Assembly (NCBI GenBank): GCA_013823945.1
Contig: PNMZ01000007.1
Coordinates: 62,001-126,000, forward strand
Length of the DNA: 64,000 nt
Reading direction: 5' to 3'
From: a bacterium
Lineage (GTDB): Bacteria > Armatimonadota > Fimbriimonadia > Fimbriimonadales > Fimbriimonadaceae
The notes under the pieces are model-generated. The model was not told where the DNA came from. It ran no database searches and saw nothing but the letters and a program-made list of their open reading frames with translations. The position numbers were made by a program, and so were the translations under genes. Below, piece by piece: positions 18,447 through 25,624 of the stretch. Each line of letters starts with the position of its first letter. Position 1 is the first letter of the stretch.

Positions 18447-18790
18447 TGAGTTTTCCGGTTGTGATTAGCGACACGGCCGTGCCTCAGATTCGGCGACTGT
18501 TGGAACGGAAAGGCAAACCGGGGAGCTTTTTGCGAATTGGAGTGAAAGGGGGCGGATGTTCGGGTCTTGAGTATTTGTTTGCGCTCGATGAGGTTGAGCT
18601 GGAAGGGGACTTTGTTTGGGAATTGGATGGGGTGGTGATTCGGCTTGATCCGAAGTCGGCAAAGTTTTTGGATGGGGCGGCTTTGGTTTATACGGGGAAT
18701 TTGATGGGGGGAGGGTTCGCGTTTGAGAATCCGAATGCGGAACGGAGTTGTGGATGCGGTACGAGTTTTACGCCGCGAAAGACCGGCTAA
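18446..18790 (+). CDS. sufA: A-type Fe-S carrier (SufA/IscA/ErpA family)
   Basis: 114 residues from the ATG at 18446, which overlaps the rrf2 stop by one base; an ATG three codons upstream is also in frame but less likely. Ligand cysteines are in GGGCSGLEY and in SCGCGTSF near the C-terminus, the normal C-x63/65-C-x-C pattern. The protein carries clusters from the SufB scaffold to target proteins. Last gene of the suf operon. Its last 4 bases overlap the convergent YdeI-like gene, so no separate terminator exists here. Confidence 0.94.
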   Translation: MSFPVVISDTAVPQIRRLLERKGKPGSFLRIGVKGGGCSGLEYLFALDEVELEGDFVWELDGVVIRLDPKSAKFLDGAALVYTGNLMGGGFAFENPNAERSCGCGTSFTPRKTG

Positions 18791-19380
18791 GGTTTCTTTG
18801 GCCACTGATTGGCTCGGATGTTTTGCTCTGCGAGTTCGGCGGTTTGGTTGATTCGTTTCTGCCTTGTACTGGGGGTTTTCGCTTGAAGGATCCACTCGAG
18901 AATTCCTCGCTGGGCGGACTTGGGGAAGGCTTGGAAGTTAGATTTTGCTTGGGGGTAATTATGGAATGTTTGGTCTAGATCGGTTGGAATCACAAGGTTT
19001 TCGACATCGTTGAGGGCGTCCCACGTTCCAGATTCTCGAGCGAGATTGATGGCTTTGAGTCCGGCTTCTTGCATTTGAGACTGTTCGATCATTTTTTGTG
19101 CTCTGGATTTGTTGAGAGCAGACCAGAGTGATTTTGGACTGCGCGGTGCGATATAAAGCATTGTGCGGATATCGTCAAGTTTTGCGGGTTTGCTGTCTAT
19201 CCATCCGAAGCAGAGGGCTTCTTCGACGATGTCGTCTTGAGTGAGATGGAATTGAGGGTTTGCGGCTTTTTTGTAGGTGATGAGCCAGATCCCTTGGTTT
19301 GTCTTGTGATTTTGGACTAACCAGTCTCGCCACTGTTGGCGGGACTGGACTTCGACAGAATTAGGTGGAGGAATTGGCAT
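18787..19380 (-). CDS. YdeI/OmpD-associated family protein
   Basis: 197 residues. Typical features of the YdeI (bacteriocin-protection/OmpD-associated) family are WRDWLVQNHKTNQGIWLITYKK near residue 15, IVEEALCFGWIDSKP near residue 50, and the C-terminal region AFPKSAQRGILEWILQAKT-x-RQKRI with a run of basic residues. Its biochemical role is not established for the family. It is just downstream (4 bases) of the alcohol-dehydrogenase-like gene and probably shares its transcript. The 4-base end overlap with sufA is tail to tail. Confidence 0.9.
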   Translation of the reverse strand: MPIPPPNSVEVQSRQQWRDWLVQNHKTNQGIWLITYKKAANPQFHLTQDDIVEEALCFGWIDSKPAKLDDIRTMLYIAPRSPKSLWSALNKSRAQKMIEQSQMQEAGLKAINLARESGTWDALNDVENLVIPTDLDQTFHNYPQAKSNFQAFPKSAQRGILEWILQAKTPSTRQKRINQTAELAEQNIRANQWPKKP

Positions 19381-19384
19381 CGAC

Positions 19385-20353
19385 TCAGAAAGTGATTATG
19401 ACATTGCCTATCTTGCGCCCTGAATCAACGAGAGCGTGAGCGGCGGCGATTTGGTCGAGGGGGAATGTTTGATCAATGACGGGGGTGAATTCGCCTTGAT
19501 CAGCCAGCTCCGCAAGGAATTGAATGTCTTCGGGTTTTGTGACGACGGGGGCAGCGATGACTTTTTTGCCGCTTCCCATCGATTGTAACGGAGCTGCGAG
19601 CAGATCTCGAAAAGACACGACGATGAGGAGAAGGCGACCTTTGGGGTGGAGAATTGATCGAGTGTTTTGCTGGTTGAGCGAGCCAATGCAATCCAAAATG
19701 ATGTCGAATTGATCGGGTAGTTCAGTGATTTTTGTGGTGCGATAGTCGATTACATGGTCGGCACCTAAACTCTGGACGAGTGCGTGGTTTGGCGAACTGC
19801 AAACGGCGGTTATTTCGGCTTTGAAGTGTTTGGCGAGTTGGATAGCGGCGGTGCCGACACCCCCCGATGCCCCGTTGATGAGGATTCGATCTCCGGGTTT
19901 GATGTTGGCGCGGCGGAGAAAACTAAGGGCGGTTGTTCCCCCGAAACATATTGCGGCGGACTGTTCATGGGATAGAGATTTTGGTTTGTGAACGATTGCT
20001 CCGGTTTCGGGGAAAGTCTTGAATTCGACGTAACAACCCATTTTTGCATCACTAAAGGCGATGACTTCATCACCCGGTTTGAACTTGGTTACTCCTTGTC
20101 CAACGGCTTCGATGACTCCGGAGAGTTCGGTGCCGAGGACTTGGTTTCGAGGAGCTTTTGCTCCGAAGATGAATTTTCCGATTAGGTTGAAACCCGGGGG
20201 GAGGTTGAATGCACGGAGCCGAGCATCGCCAGAGGTCACGGTGGTGGCATGGAGTTTTATGAGGACTTCGTTTTCTTTGGGGGTGGGTTTGGGGAGATCA
20301 ACGATTTGGAGGACATCAGGTGGGCCGTACGATTTGTAAATTGCTGCGCGCAT
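19385..20353 (-). CDS. NAD(P)-dependent medium-chain dehydrogenase/quinone-oxidoreductase-like protein
   Basis: 322 residues of the zinc-free MDR/QOR type. The N-terminal GroES-like domain begins MRAAIYKSYGPPDVLQIVDL. The Rossmann motif INGASGGVGTAAIQLAKHF is at about residues 160-178. The usual catalytic-zinc Cys/His set is missing, so an NADPH-dependent quinone or enone reductase is likelier than an alcohol dehydrogenase. The C-terminus ends in DSGRKIGNVIITF, common in this subgroup. It is followed by the YdeI-like gene after 4 bases. Confidence 0.92.
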   Translation of the reverse strand: MRAAIYKSYGPPDVLQIVDLPKPTPKENEVLIKLHATTVTSGDARLRAFNLPPGFNLIGKFIFGAKAPRNQVLGTELSGVIEAVGQGVTKFKPGDEVIAFSDAKMGCYVEFKTFPETGAIVHKPKSLSHEQSAAICFGGTTALSFLRRANIKPGDRILINGASGGVGTAAIQLAKHFKAEITAVCSSPNHALVQSLGADHVIDYRTTKITELPDQFDIILDCIGSLNQQNTRSILHPKGRLLLIVVSFRDLLAAPLQSMGSGKKVIAAPVVTKPEDIQFLAELADQGEFTPVIDQTFPLDQIAAAHALVDSGRKIGNVIITF

Positions 20354-20429
20354 GAGATTTTCTGTTCCAGGAGATAAACGTTTTGGGATAGGGGGGATTG
20401 GGTCGTTTCGCGCTTCAATTTCGTCTACC

Positions 20430-20460
20430 CCACCCCCAACCCTCCCCGATCAGGTCGAGG
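20430..20460. repeat. partial copy of the GC-rich intergenic repeat
   Basis: The 116-base gap between the dehydrogenase-like and csaA genes holds CCCCACCCCCAACCCTCCCC, similar to the left half of the palindromic repeat found in full at 20923-20974. The right half is missing. Weak on its own; the three better copies within 2.5 kb support it. Confidence 0.4.
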
Positions 20461-20469
20461 ACAGGCTAT

Positions 20470-20808
20470 TTAGAAGAGTTTTGTGCCATTCGGGACGGGG
20501 TGTTCGGGGCGGGTGAGGGTGACGTTGCCTTGTTCGTCGGCGAAACCGGTGACGAGGCATTCGGAAATGAACGGACCGATTTGCTTGGGGGGAAAGTTGG
20601 TGACAGCGACGACTTGGGAGCCGATGAGTTGTTCGGGCGTGTAGTAATGGGTGATCTGAGCGGATGAGCGTTTTATGCCGATTTGGGGGCCGAAGTCAAT
20701 AGTGAGTTTGTAGGCGGGTTTCCGGGCTTCTGGGAAGGGTTCGGTGTGGGTGATTGTTCCGACGCGGAGTTCGACGGCTTCGAATTGGGGGTATGTGATA
20801 AGCGGCAT
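20470..20808 (-). CDS. csaA: CsaA-like tRNA-binding protein
   Basis: 112 residues, a single OB-fold of the Trbp111/CsaA type. It starts ITYPQFEAVELRVGTI and contains TIDFGPQIGIKRSSAQITHYY, the NFPPKQIGPFISECLVTGF strand and the late LTRPEHPVPNGTKLF, all standard for CsaA. Members bind tRNA non-specifically and have been described as export-related chaperones. The first 39 coding bases after the start region are duplicated at 20976-21014. Confidence 0.95.
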   Translation of the reverse strand: MPLITYPQFEAVELRVGTITHTEPFPEARKPAYKLTIDFGPQIGIKRSSAQITHYYTPEQLIGSQVVAVTNFPPKQIGPFISECLVTGFADEQGNVTLTRPEHPVPNGTKLF

Positions 20809-20922
20809 TTCCTTGGTTAAACTCCGTCCGAGTCAGTCCGGGCCAGTTGCAAGTTCTCCCGCTCAAATTTGTACGGGGGGGGGCCTAAGTAGTGAATATG
20901 ACGCGTTGTATTTGAGATTTGA

Positions 20923-20974
20923 GCAACCCCACCCGGCCCTTCGGACCACCCTCCCCAAACTTGGGGAGGGAATT
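20923..20974. repeat. GC-rich palindromic intergenic repeat, copy A
   Basis: Left arm GCAACCCCACCCGGCCCTTC with GGACCACC, then a perfect 10-bp palindrome CCCTCCCCAA/TTGGGGAGGG (20949-20958 with 20961-20970) and a GAATTT end. It resembles copy B at 22690-22768 over both halves. It sits between the real csaA start and a duplicated csaA fragment. Confidence 0.8.
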
Positions 20975-20975
20975 T

Positions 20976-21023
20976 GACGCGGAGTTCGACGGCTTCGAAT
21001 TGGGGGTATGTGATTTGGAGCAT
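20976..21023 (-). pseudogene. duplicated csaA 5-prime fragment
   Basis: The 39 bases at 20976-21014 are identical to 20761-20799 inside csaA. Read on the minus strand from the ATG at 21021-21023 they give MLQITYPQFEAVELRV, against MPLITYPQFEAVELRV in the real gene, and then run into repeat copy A. It is a 16-codon remnant, not a functional gene. Confidence 0.85.
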
Positions 21024-21175
21024 TTGATTGTCGTTGGATTGCCTCATTATTTTGTTCCGCCCGAGGGCGGAGTCGGGATTGTCTTTTCAATCCTGACGAG
21101 GGCGCGGCATCGGGCCGGGCGGGACAAAGATTGAATTGTGAACGTTCATTGCGACTGTCTGAGTATTCTATTGCA

Positions 21176-22672
21176 ATGAGTTCTGGGCTTGAGAGTTTGA
21201 AGAGTCGGTTGGCGAAAGTGAACGCGTTGAATTCGGCGATTGCGTTGATGGATTGGGATCAGCAGTGCTTGATGCCATCGGGGGGTGCGGATGCTCGGGG
21301 GGAACACGTGGGGATTTTGAGCGGGATGGCGCACGAGATGTTCGTCAGCGAGGAAACTCAACGAGCCCTTGAGAACGCTGAGAAGGAAGTGAGCGGAGGG
21401 GACGAAGATGATTCGGCGATGGTGCGAGTGGTGCGCCGAAACATGGACATTGAGACGAAATTACCTCAGGCATTGATCGAAGAGCGGGCGAAGCTTTCTG
21501 CGGTGGGACACGAAGTGTGGGTGAAGGCTCGGAAAGAGAACGACTTTAAGGCGTTTGAGCCGATTTTGACGCAGACGGTGGACATCAGCCAGCGGATCGC
21601 GGAGTATTTGGGTTATGAAGATCACCCTTATGATGCGGTGACGGATCAGTTTGAGCAGGGAGCGAGTCGAAAGTTTTGGGATGGCATGTTTGATTCGATT
21701 CGTCAGCCGTTGACGGATTTGGTGGCGGAGATCAAGGCAAGTCCGAATCAGCCTGATGATTCGTTTTTGACGGGGCAATGGGATGAGGGAGCTCAGCGGG
21801 CTTTCTCGATGAAGTTACTAGATGGGATTGGGTTCCGGTTGGATCGGGGTCGGCTGGATACGGCTCCGCATCCGTTCTGTACGAATTTTGCGATTGGGGA
21901 TGTGCGGCTGACGACTCGGTTTTTGGACTATTTGCCGAGTGCGGTTTTTGGGAGTTTGCATGAGGCGGGGCACGGTATGTATGAACAAGGGAGCCCGGAT
22001 GAGTGGGATCGTACACCTCTGGCGGGCGGGGTGAGTTTAGGTTGGCACGAGAGCCAGTCGCGGACTTGGGAGAACATTGTGGGGCGGAGCAAGGCGTTTT
22101 GGCGGCACTTTTATGGTGACTTGCAAGGAGCGTTTCCGGCTTTGGCGAGTGTGGATTTGGATACGTTTTATCGGGCCGTCAATCGGAGTCAGCCGACATT
22201 GATTCGGGTGGAGGCGGACGAGGTGACCTATAACCTGCACATCATGGTGCGATATGAGCTTGAGAAGGGGATGCTGGATGGTTCGATTAAGGTGAGCGAG
22301 GTTCCGGATGCTTGGAATGCGCGGTACGAGGAGTATTTGGGAATTACTCCGCCGAATGATGCGAACGGGTGTTTGCAGGATGTTCACTGGAGCGGCGGGT
22401 TGCTGGGTTACTTCCCGACGTATTCGATGGGGAATATCTTGAGCTATCAGTTGTGGGAGCTTTTGGAGGCAGATTTGGGCGATACGGAGGCGTTGATGGA
22501 AGCGGGGAATTTTGGGCCGATTTTGGAGTGGTTGCAGGTGAAGGTTTATCGTCAGGGGTCGAAGTATCCGCCGCAGGAGTTGTTGCGGCGGGTGTGCGGA
22601 GGTGGTTTGGATGCGGAGCCGTATTTGAGGCGGATTCGGGCGAAATATTCGGAGATTTACGGGTTGGGGTAG
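21176..22672 (+). CDS. M32-family metallocarboxypeptidase (Taq/thermostable type)
   Basis: 498 residues from the ATG at 21176; a TTG 45 bases upstream would add a segment unlike the family. The zinc-binding HEXXH is HEAGH in FGSLHEAGHGMYEQG (about residue 255), followed by LGWHESQSRTWENIVGRS and IRVEADEVTYNLHIMVRYELE, the standard M32 motifs. It removes C-terminal residues with broad specificity and acts in the cytoplasm (no signal peptide). Its last 35 bases, including the stop, occur again at 22793-22827 behind a repeat. Confidence 0.95.
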   Translation: MSSGLESLKSRLAKVNALNSAIALMDWDQQCLMPSGGADARGEHVGILSGMAHEMFVSEETQRALENAEKEVSGGDEDDSAMVRVVRRNMDIETKLPQALIEERAKLSAVGHEVWVKARKENDFKAFEPILTQTVDISQRIAEYLGYEDHPYDAVTDQFEQGASRKFWDGMFDSIRQPLTDLVAEIKASPNQPDDSFLTGQWDEGAQRAFSMKLLDGIGFRLDRGRLDTAPHPFCTNFAIGDVRLTTRFLDYLPSAVFGSLHEAGHGMYEQGSPDEWDRTPLAGGVSLGWHESQSRTWENIVGRSKAFWRHFYGDLQGAFPALASVDLDTFYRAVNRSQPTLIRVEADEVTYNLHIMVRYELEKGMLDGSIKVSEVPDAWNARYEEYLGITPPNDANGCLQDVHWSGGLLGYFPTYSMGNILSYQLWELLEADLGDTEALMEAGNFGPILEWLQVKVYRQGSKYPPQELLRRVCGGGLDAEPYLRRIRAKYSEIYGLG

Positions 22673-22689
22673 GTTTAAATCGGCTCTTT

Positions 22690-22768
22690 GCAACCCCGCC
22701 CGACCCTGCGGGCCACCCCCTGTTCAAGCCAGAGGCAGGCTCTCCCTAGACTTGGGGAGGGAAATTGC
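22690..22768. repeat. GC-rich palindromic intergenic repeat, copy B
   Basis: GCAACCCCGCCCGACCCTGC with GGGCCACC at 22690-22717 matches the left arm of copy A, and ACTTGGGGAGGGAAATT at 22750-22766 matches its right arm. About 30 bases of a different middle (containing AAGCCAGAGGCAGGCTCTCC) separate them, so this copy is longer than copy A. Confidence 0.75.
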
Positions 22769-22792
22769 AAGGATATAACTTTGAATTGAACG

Positions 22793-22827
22793 GGGCGAAG
22801 TATTCGGAGATTTACGGGTTGGGGTAG
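22793..22827 (+). pseudogene. duplicated 3-prime end of the M32 carboxypeptidase gene
   Basis: Bases 22793-22827 match 22638-22672 at 34 of 35 positions and still encode the terminal AKYSEIYGLG and stop. Nothing upstream in frame is coding. It lies directly beyond repeat copy B, mirroring the arrangement at csaA. Confidence 0.85.
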
Positions 22828-22909
22828 AAACTTTGACTCTAAGCAATTCGATTCCTGTCGATTTTAGTCAGTTTCATAATTCAAACCTAGTGAATTGGTT
22901 GGAGTTCTG

Positions 22910-23000
22910 CCCCCTCCTAAGTCCTCCCCCAACGGGAGAGGAGGGCAGCAATCAACATCGAACTCATTGGATCGGCTCTATCATCCTTTCCCATCTGGGG
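22910..23000. repeat. degenerate GC-rich repeat, copy D
   Basis: Two pieces resemble the repeat family: CCTCCCCCAACGGGAGAGGAGGG (imperfect palindrome) near 22921-22943, and CCCATCTGGGGAGGGA near 22989-23004. The interval 22673-23016 otherwise holds no gene; the short ORF through it is an accident of the repeats. Confidence 0.45.
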
Positions 23001-23016
23001 AGGGATCCGGCAACAT

Positions 23017-25113
23017 CTAGAATATTTCGGGGATGGTAATTCCCATGTTGTGAAGGGTGAAGGAGTAGACGTCGGTGACGGCTTCGAGGGCTTTTCGGAT
23101 CGGGGTTCCAGCACCGTGTCCGGCGGAGGATTCGATGCGGATCAGAACGGGGGCGGGGCCGGCTTGGACGGCTTGGAGTCTGGCGGCGTATTTGAACGAG
23201 TGGGCGGGGACAACACGGTCGTCGGTGTCGGCAGTGGTGACGAGGGTTGCGGGGTAGTGGGTGTTCGGTTTGAGGTTGTGGTAGGGGCTGATGCGGTACA
23301 GGCTGAAGAACTCGTCTTGGTTCTCGGGCGAGCCGTAATCGCCTTCCCATGCGGCACCGATGGTGAACTTATTGAATCGGAGCATGTCCATGACGCCGAC
23401 TTCGGGGATGCATACTCCGAAGAGATCGGGGCGTTGGTTCATAGCAACCCCGATGAGGAGCCCGCCGTTTGATCCGCCTTGGATGGCGAGGCGTTTGGGG
23501 GTGGTGTAGCCTTCGTTGACGAGGTATTCACCGCAGGCGATGAAGTCATCGTATGCGTTTTGGCGACGAACTTTGGTCGCGGCCTCGTGCCAGGCTTTGC
23601 CGTACTCGGATCCGCCGCGGATGTTGGCGAGGCACCAGATTCCACCCATGTCCATCCAGACGGTGCGGGAGGTGCTGAACCAAGGGGTTTGGGAAGCGCC
23701 GAATCCGCCATAGGCGTAAAGGAGGGTGGGGTTGTTTCCCGTGATTTTCAGGTCTTTGCGGTGGACGATGTACATCGGCACTTTTGTGCCGTCGGGGGAA
23801 GTGACGAAAACTTGCTTAGCGGTGTATTTGGAAGGGTCGAGGGGGAGTTCGGGTTTTCGGTAGATCTCGGACGTGTTGGCGGCGGCGTTGTACTTGTAGA
23901 TCGTTGCGGGGGTTGTGAAGTCGGCGTAACTGTAGTAGGTTTCGTCGGAGTTTGATGATCCAGTGAATCCGGTTACGGCACCGAGTCCGGCGAGGGGGAT
24001 ATTCTTCATCGGGTTGCCGGCGAGGTCAAAGGTTTCGACGACGGCGTGAGCGTCCTTCATGTATTGGACGATGATGCGGGATTGGGTGAGGGATGCTCCT
24101 TCGATGGCTTCGGCTCGGGCGGGAATGACATCGGTCATTGCGCCTCCGGAGAGTGGCATGGAGATGATTTTGCCAGTTGGGGCGTCTTTGCTCGTGCGGA
24201 TGAAGAGTCGGCTATTGCGGATTGCTAGAGGGGTGTAGTTGGCGTCGTTGGCATCGAGGATTTTGTTGATGGTGACGGTTTTGCCATCGTGATTGACGTG
24301 CCAGATGCGATTGTTGGTTGAGCCGGGTTCATCACTATAAATGAAAAGCTCTTGTTTGGCGTCGTCCATTGCGGGGTAGAGGAACGTTTGGGGTTTGGTT
24401 TTGTCTTCGTAGATCAGTTGGTCGGTTGATTGGTCGAGGCCGACGCTGTGGAAGTAGATGGATGAGTTTTCGTTGGCGGCGGTGAGGGCGGTGTCACCTT
24501 CGGGCGCGGGGTATCGGAGGTAGTAAAAGCCGGTACCGTCGGAGTTGATTACTCCGCCCCCAAATTTGGACCACTTGACGGGTTGGCCGATAGTTTTTCC
24601 GGTGGCGACATCGAGGACATTCCACTCAATCCAGTCGGAGCCAGCTTTGGAAACGCCATAAAGCATTCGTGAGCCGTCGTTATTGAAATCGGTTCCGCTG
24701 AGGGCGACGGTGCCATCGGTGCTGAGGGTGTTGGGGTCGAGGAGGATACGGGGGGTTGCGCCGGGTCGATCAACGACGTAGATCACGTTTTGGGGGAGGA
24801 GTCCGGAATTGTAGCCATAGAATGTGCGCTGACCTTTTTGGACGGGGATGTCGAATCGTTCGTAATTGACGCGGCGGAGGAGTTCGTCGAGGAGGGGTTT
24901 GCGGTTGGGGATTTGGTTGAGGAATCGGTTCGTGAGTTCGTTTTGGGCTTCGGCCCAGGCTTTGACCTCGGGGGTGGTGATGGGTTGTTCGAGCCAACGG
25001 TAGGGGTCAGCGACGGTGATACCGTGGTAGGTGTCGGTTTGGTTGACGGTTTTTGTGGGCGGATAGATCCAGGATTGGGTGAGCATGGTGGTTGCGAGGA
25101 GGGCGGGGATCAT
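23017..25113 (-). CDS. secreted prolyl oligopeptidase (S9A family)
   Basis: 698 residues. An N-terminal signal-like segment (MIPALLATTMLTQSW) precedes YPPTKTVNQTDTYHGITVADPYRWLE, the usual S9A opening. A seven-bladed propeller region follows to about residue 410, then the catalytic domain with FGASQTPWFSTSRTVWMDMGG, ANIRGGSEYGKAWHEAATK, the nucleophile in IQGGSNGGLLIGV, and the C-terminal catalytic His in SAGHGAGT. It cleaves short peptides after proline. It is divergent from hicB across 51 bases. Confidence 0.96.
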   Translation of the reverse strand: MIPALLATTMLTQSWIYPPTKTVNQTDTYHGITVADPYRWLEQPITTPEVKAWAEAQNELTNRFLNQIPNRKPLLDELLRRVNYERFDIPVQKGQRTFYGYNSGLLPQNVIYVVDRPGATPRILLDPNTLSTDGTVALSGTDFNNDGSRMLYGVSKAGSDWIEWNVLDVATGKTIGQPVKWSKFGGGVINSDGTGFYYLRYPAPEGDTALTAANENSSIYFHSVGLDQSTDQLIYEDKTKPQTFLYPAMDDAKQELFIYSDEPGSTNNRIWHVNHDGKTVTINKILDANDANYTPLAIRNSRLFIRTSKDAPTGKIISMPLSGGAMTDVIPARAEAIEGASLTQSRIIVQYMKDAHAVVETFDLAGNPMKNIPLAGLGAVTGFTGSSNSDETYYSYADFTTPATIYKYNAAANTSEIYRKPELPLDPSKYTAKQVFVTSPDGTKVPMYIVHRKDLKITGNNPTLLYAYGGFGASQTPWFSTSRTVWMDMGGIWCLANIRGGSEYGKAWHEAATKVRRQNAYDDFIACGEYLVNEGYTTPKRLAIQGGSNGGLLIGVAMNQRPDLFGVCIPEVGVMDMLRFNKFTIGAAWEGDYGSPENQDEFFSLYRISPYHNLKPNTHYPATLVTTADTDDRVVPAHSFKYAARLQAVQAGPAPVLIRIESSAGHGAGTPIRKALEAVTDVYSFTLHNMGITIPEIF

Positions 25114-25164
25114 TGGATTGAGTTTACTTGGTCGGTACGAATTGTGGCGTAAACTAGAATTGAA

Positions 25165-25383
25165 ATGCGGTTTCAGGTGGTGTTCACTTTTGATGAGGGA
25201 TACGGGGGGTACTTCGCCGATGCTCCGGAGTTACCGGCGTGTATTAGTCAAGGCAAGACGATTGAGGAAGCAACAGAGAATGTTCGGGAAGCGATCCAGG
25301 GGTATCTGGAAGTTTTGGCGGAAAGAGGCGAGCCGTATGTACCTGAATCGAGATTTATTCTCGTTGGAGAAGTTGCAGTTTAA
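25165..25383 (+). CDS. hicB: HicB-family antitoxin (toxin partner decayed)
   Basis: 72 residues with the HicB partial RNase-H-like fold: FQVVFTFDEGYGGYFADAPELPACISQGKTIEEATENVREAIQ in order, without an added DNA-binding domain. In intact systems HicB binds and inactivates the HicA mRNA interferase. Here the gene directly downstream is a broken hicA, so HicB has no visible partner in the window. It may protect against a HicA elsewhere in the genome or be on the way to loss. The hicB-then-hicA order is common for this subfamily. Confidence 0.88.
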   Translation: MRFQVVFTFDEGYGGYFADAPELPACISQGKTIEEATENVREAIQGYLEVLAERGEPYVPESRFILVGEVAV

Positions 25384-25385
25384 CG

Positions 25386-25605
25386 ATGCCTCCGCTTCCC
25401 GTTTTGTCTTGAGAAGCAACTCGGCGGATTTTTGAAATTTTAGGGTGGCAATTTGCTCGACAGCGGGGATCTCAAATGATTTTGAGAAGGCTTTCCGATC
25501 CTTACGATCCCTCGGCATAAAGAGCTTGCGACGGGAACGCTTAGAGGTTTGATACGGCAATCTGGGATTACAGTTGAAGAATTTTTGATTGCCATGAAGG
25601 GCTGA
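25386..25605 (+). pseudogene. hicA: hicA toxin pseudogene
   Basis: Begins two bases after hicB. Frame 1 from ATG 25386 reads MPPLPVLS-stop-EATRRIFEILGWQFARQRGS, then QMIL. A one-base shift near 25490 then leads into EGFPILTIPRHKELATGTL followed by RGLIRQSGITVEEFLIAMKG and a stop at 25603-25605. Together these are a full HicA. Three lesions are visible: TGA at codon 9 (25410-25412), the frameshift, and Gln in place of the catalytic His of the GSHxIL motif. Any one should abolish toxin activity. A double sequencing error would not explain the His change. Confidence 0.88.
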
Positions 25606-25624
25606 CTCTGTAATAATCAGCTTT

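Noticed and set aside
22833-23039. 68-codon frame between the M32 and prolyl oligopeptidase genes
   Set aside because: It lies over degenerate repeats and has no conserved features.
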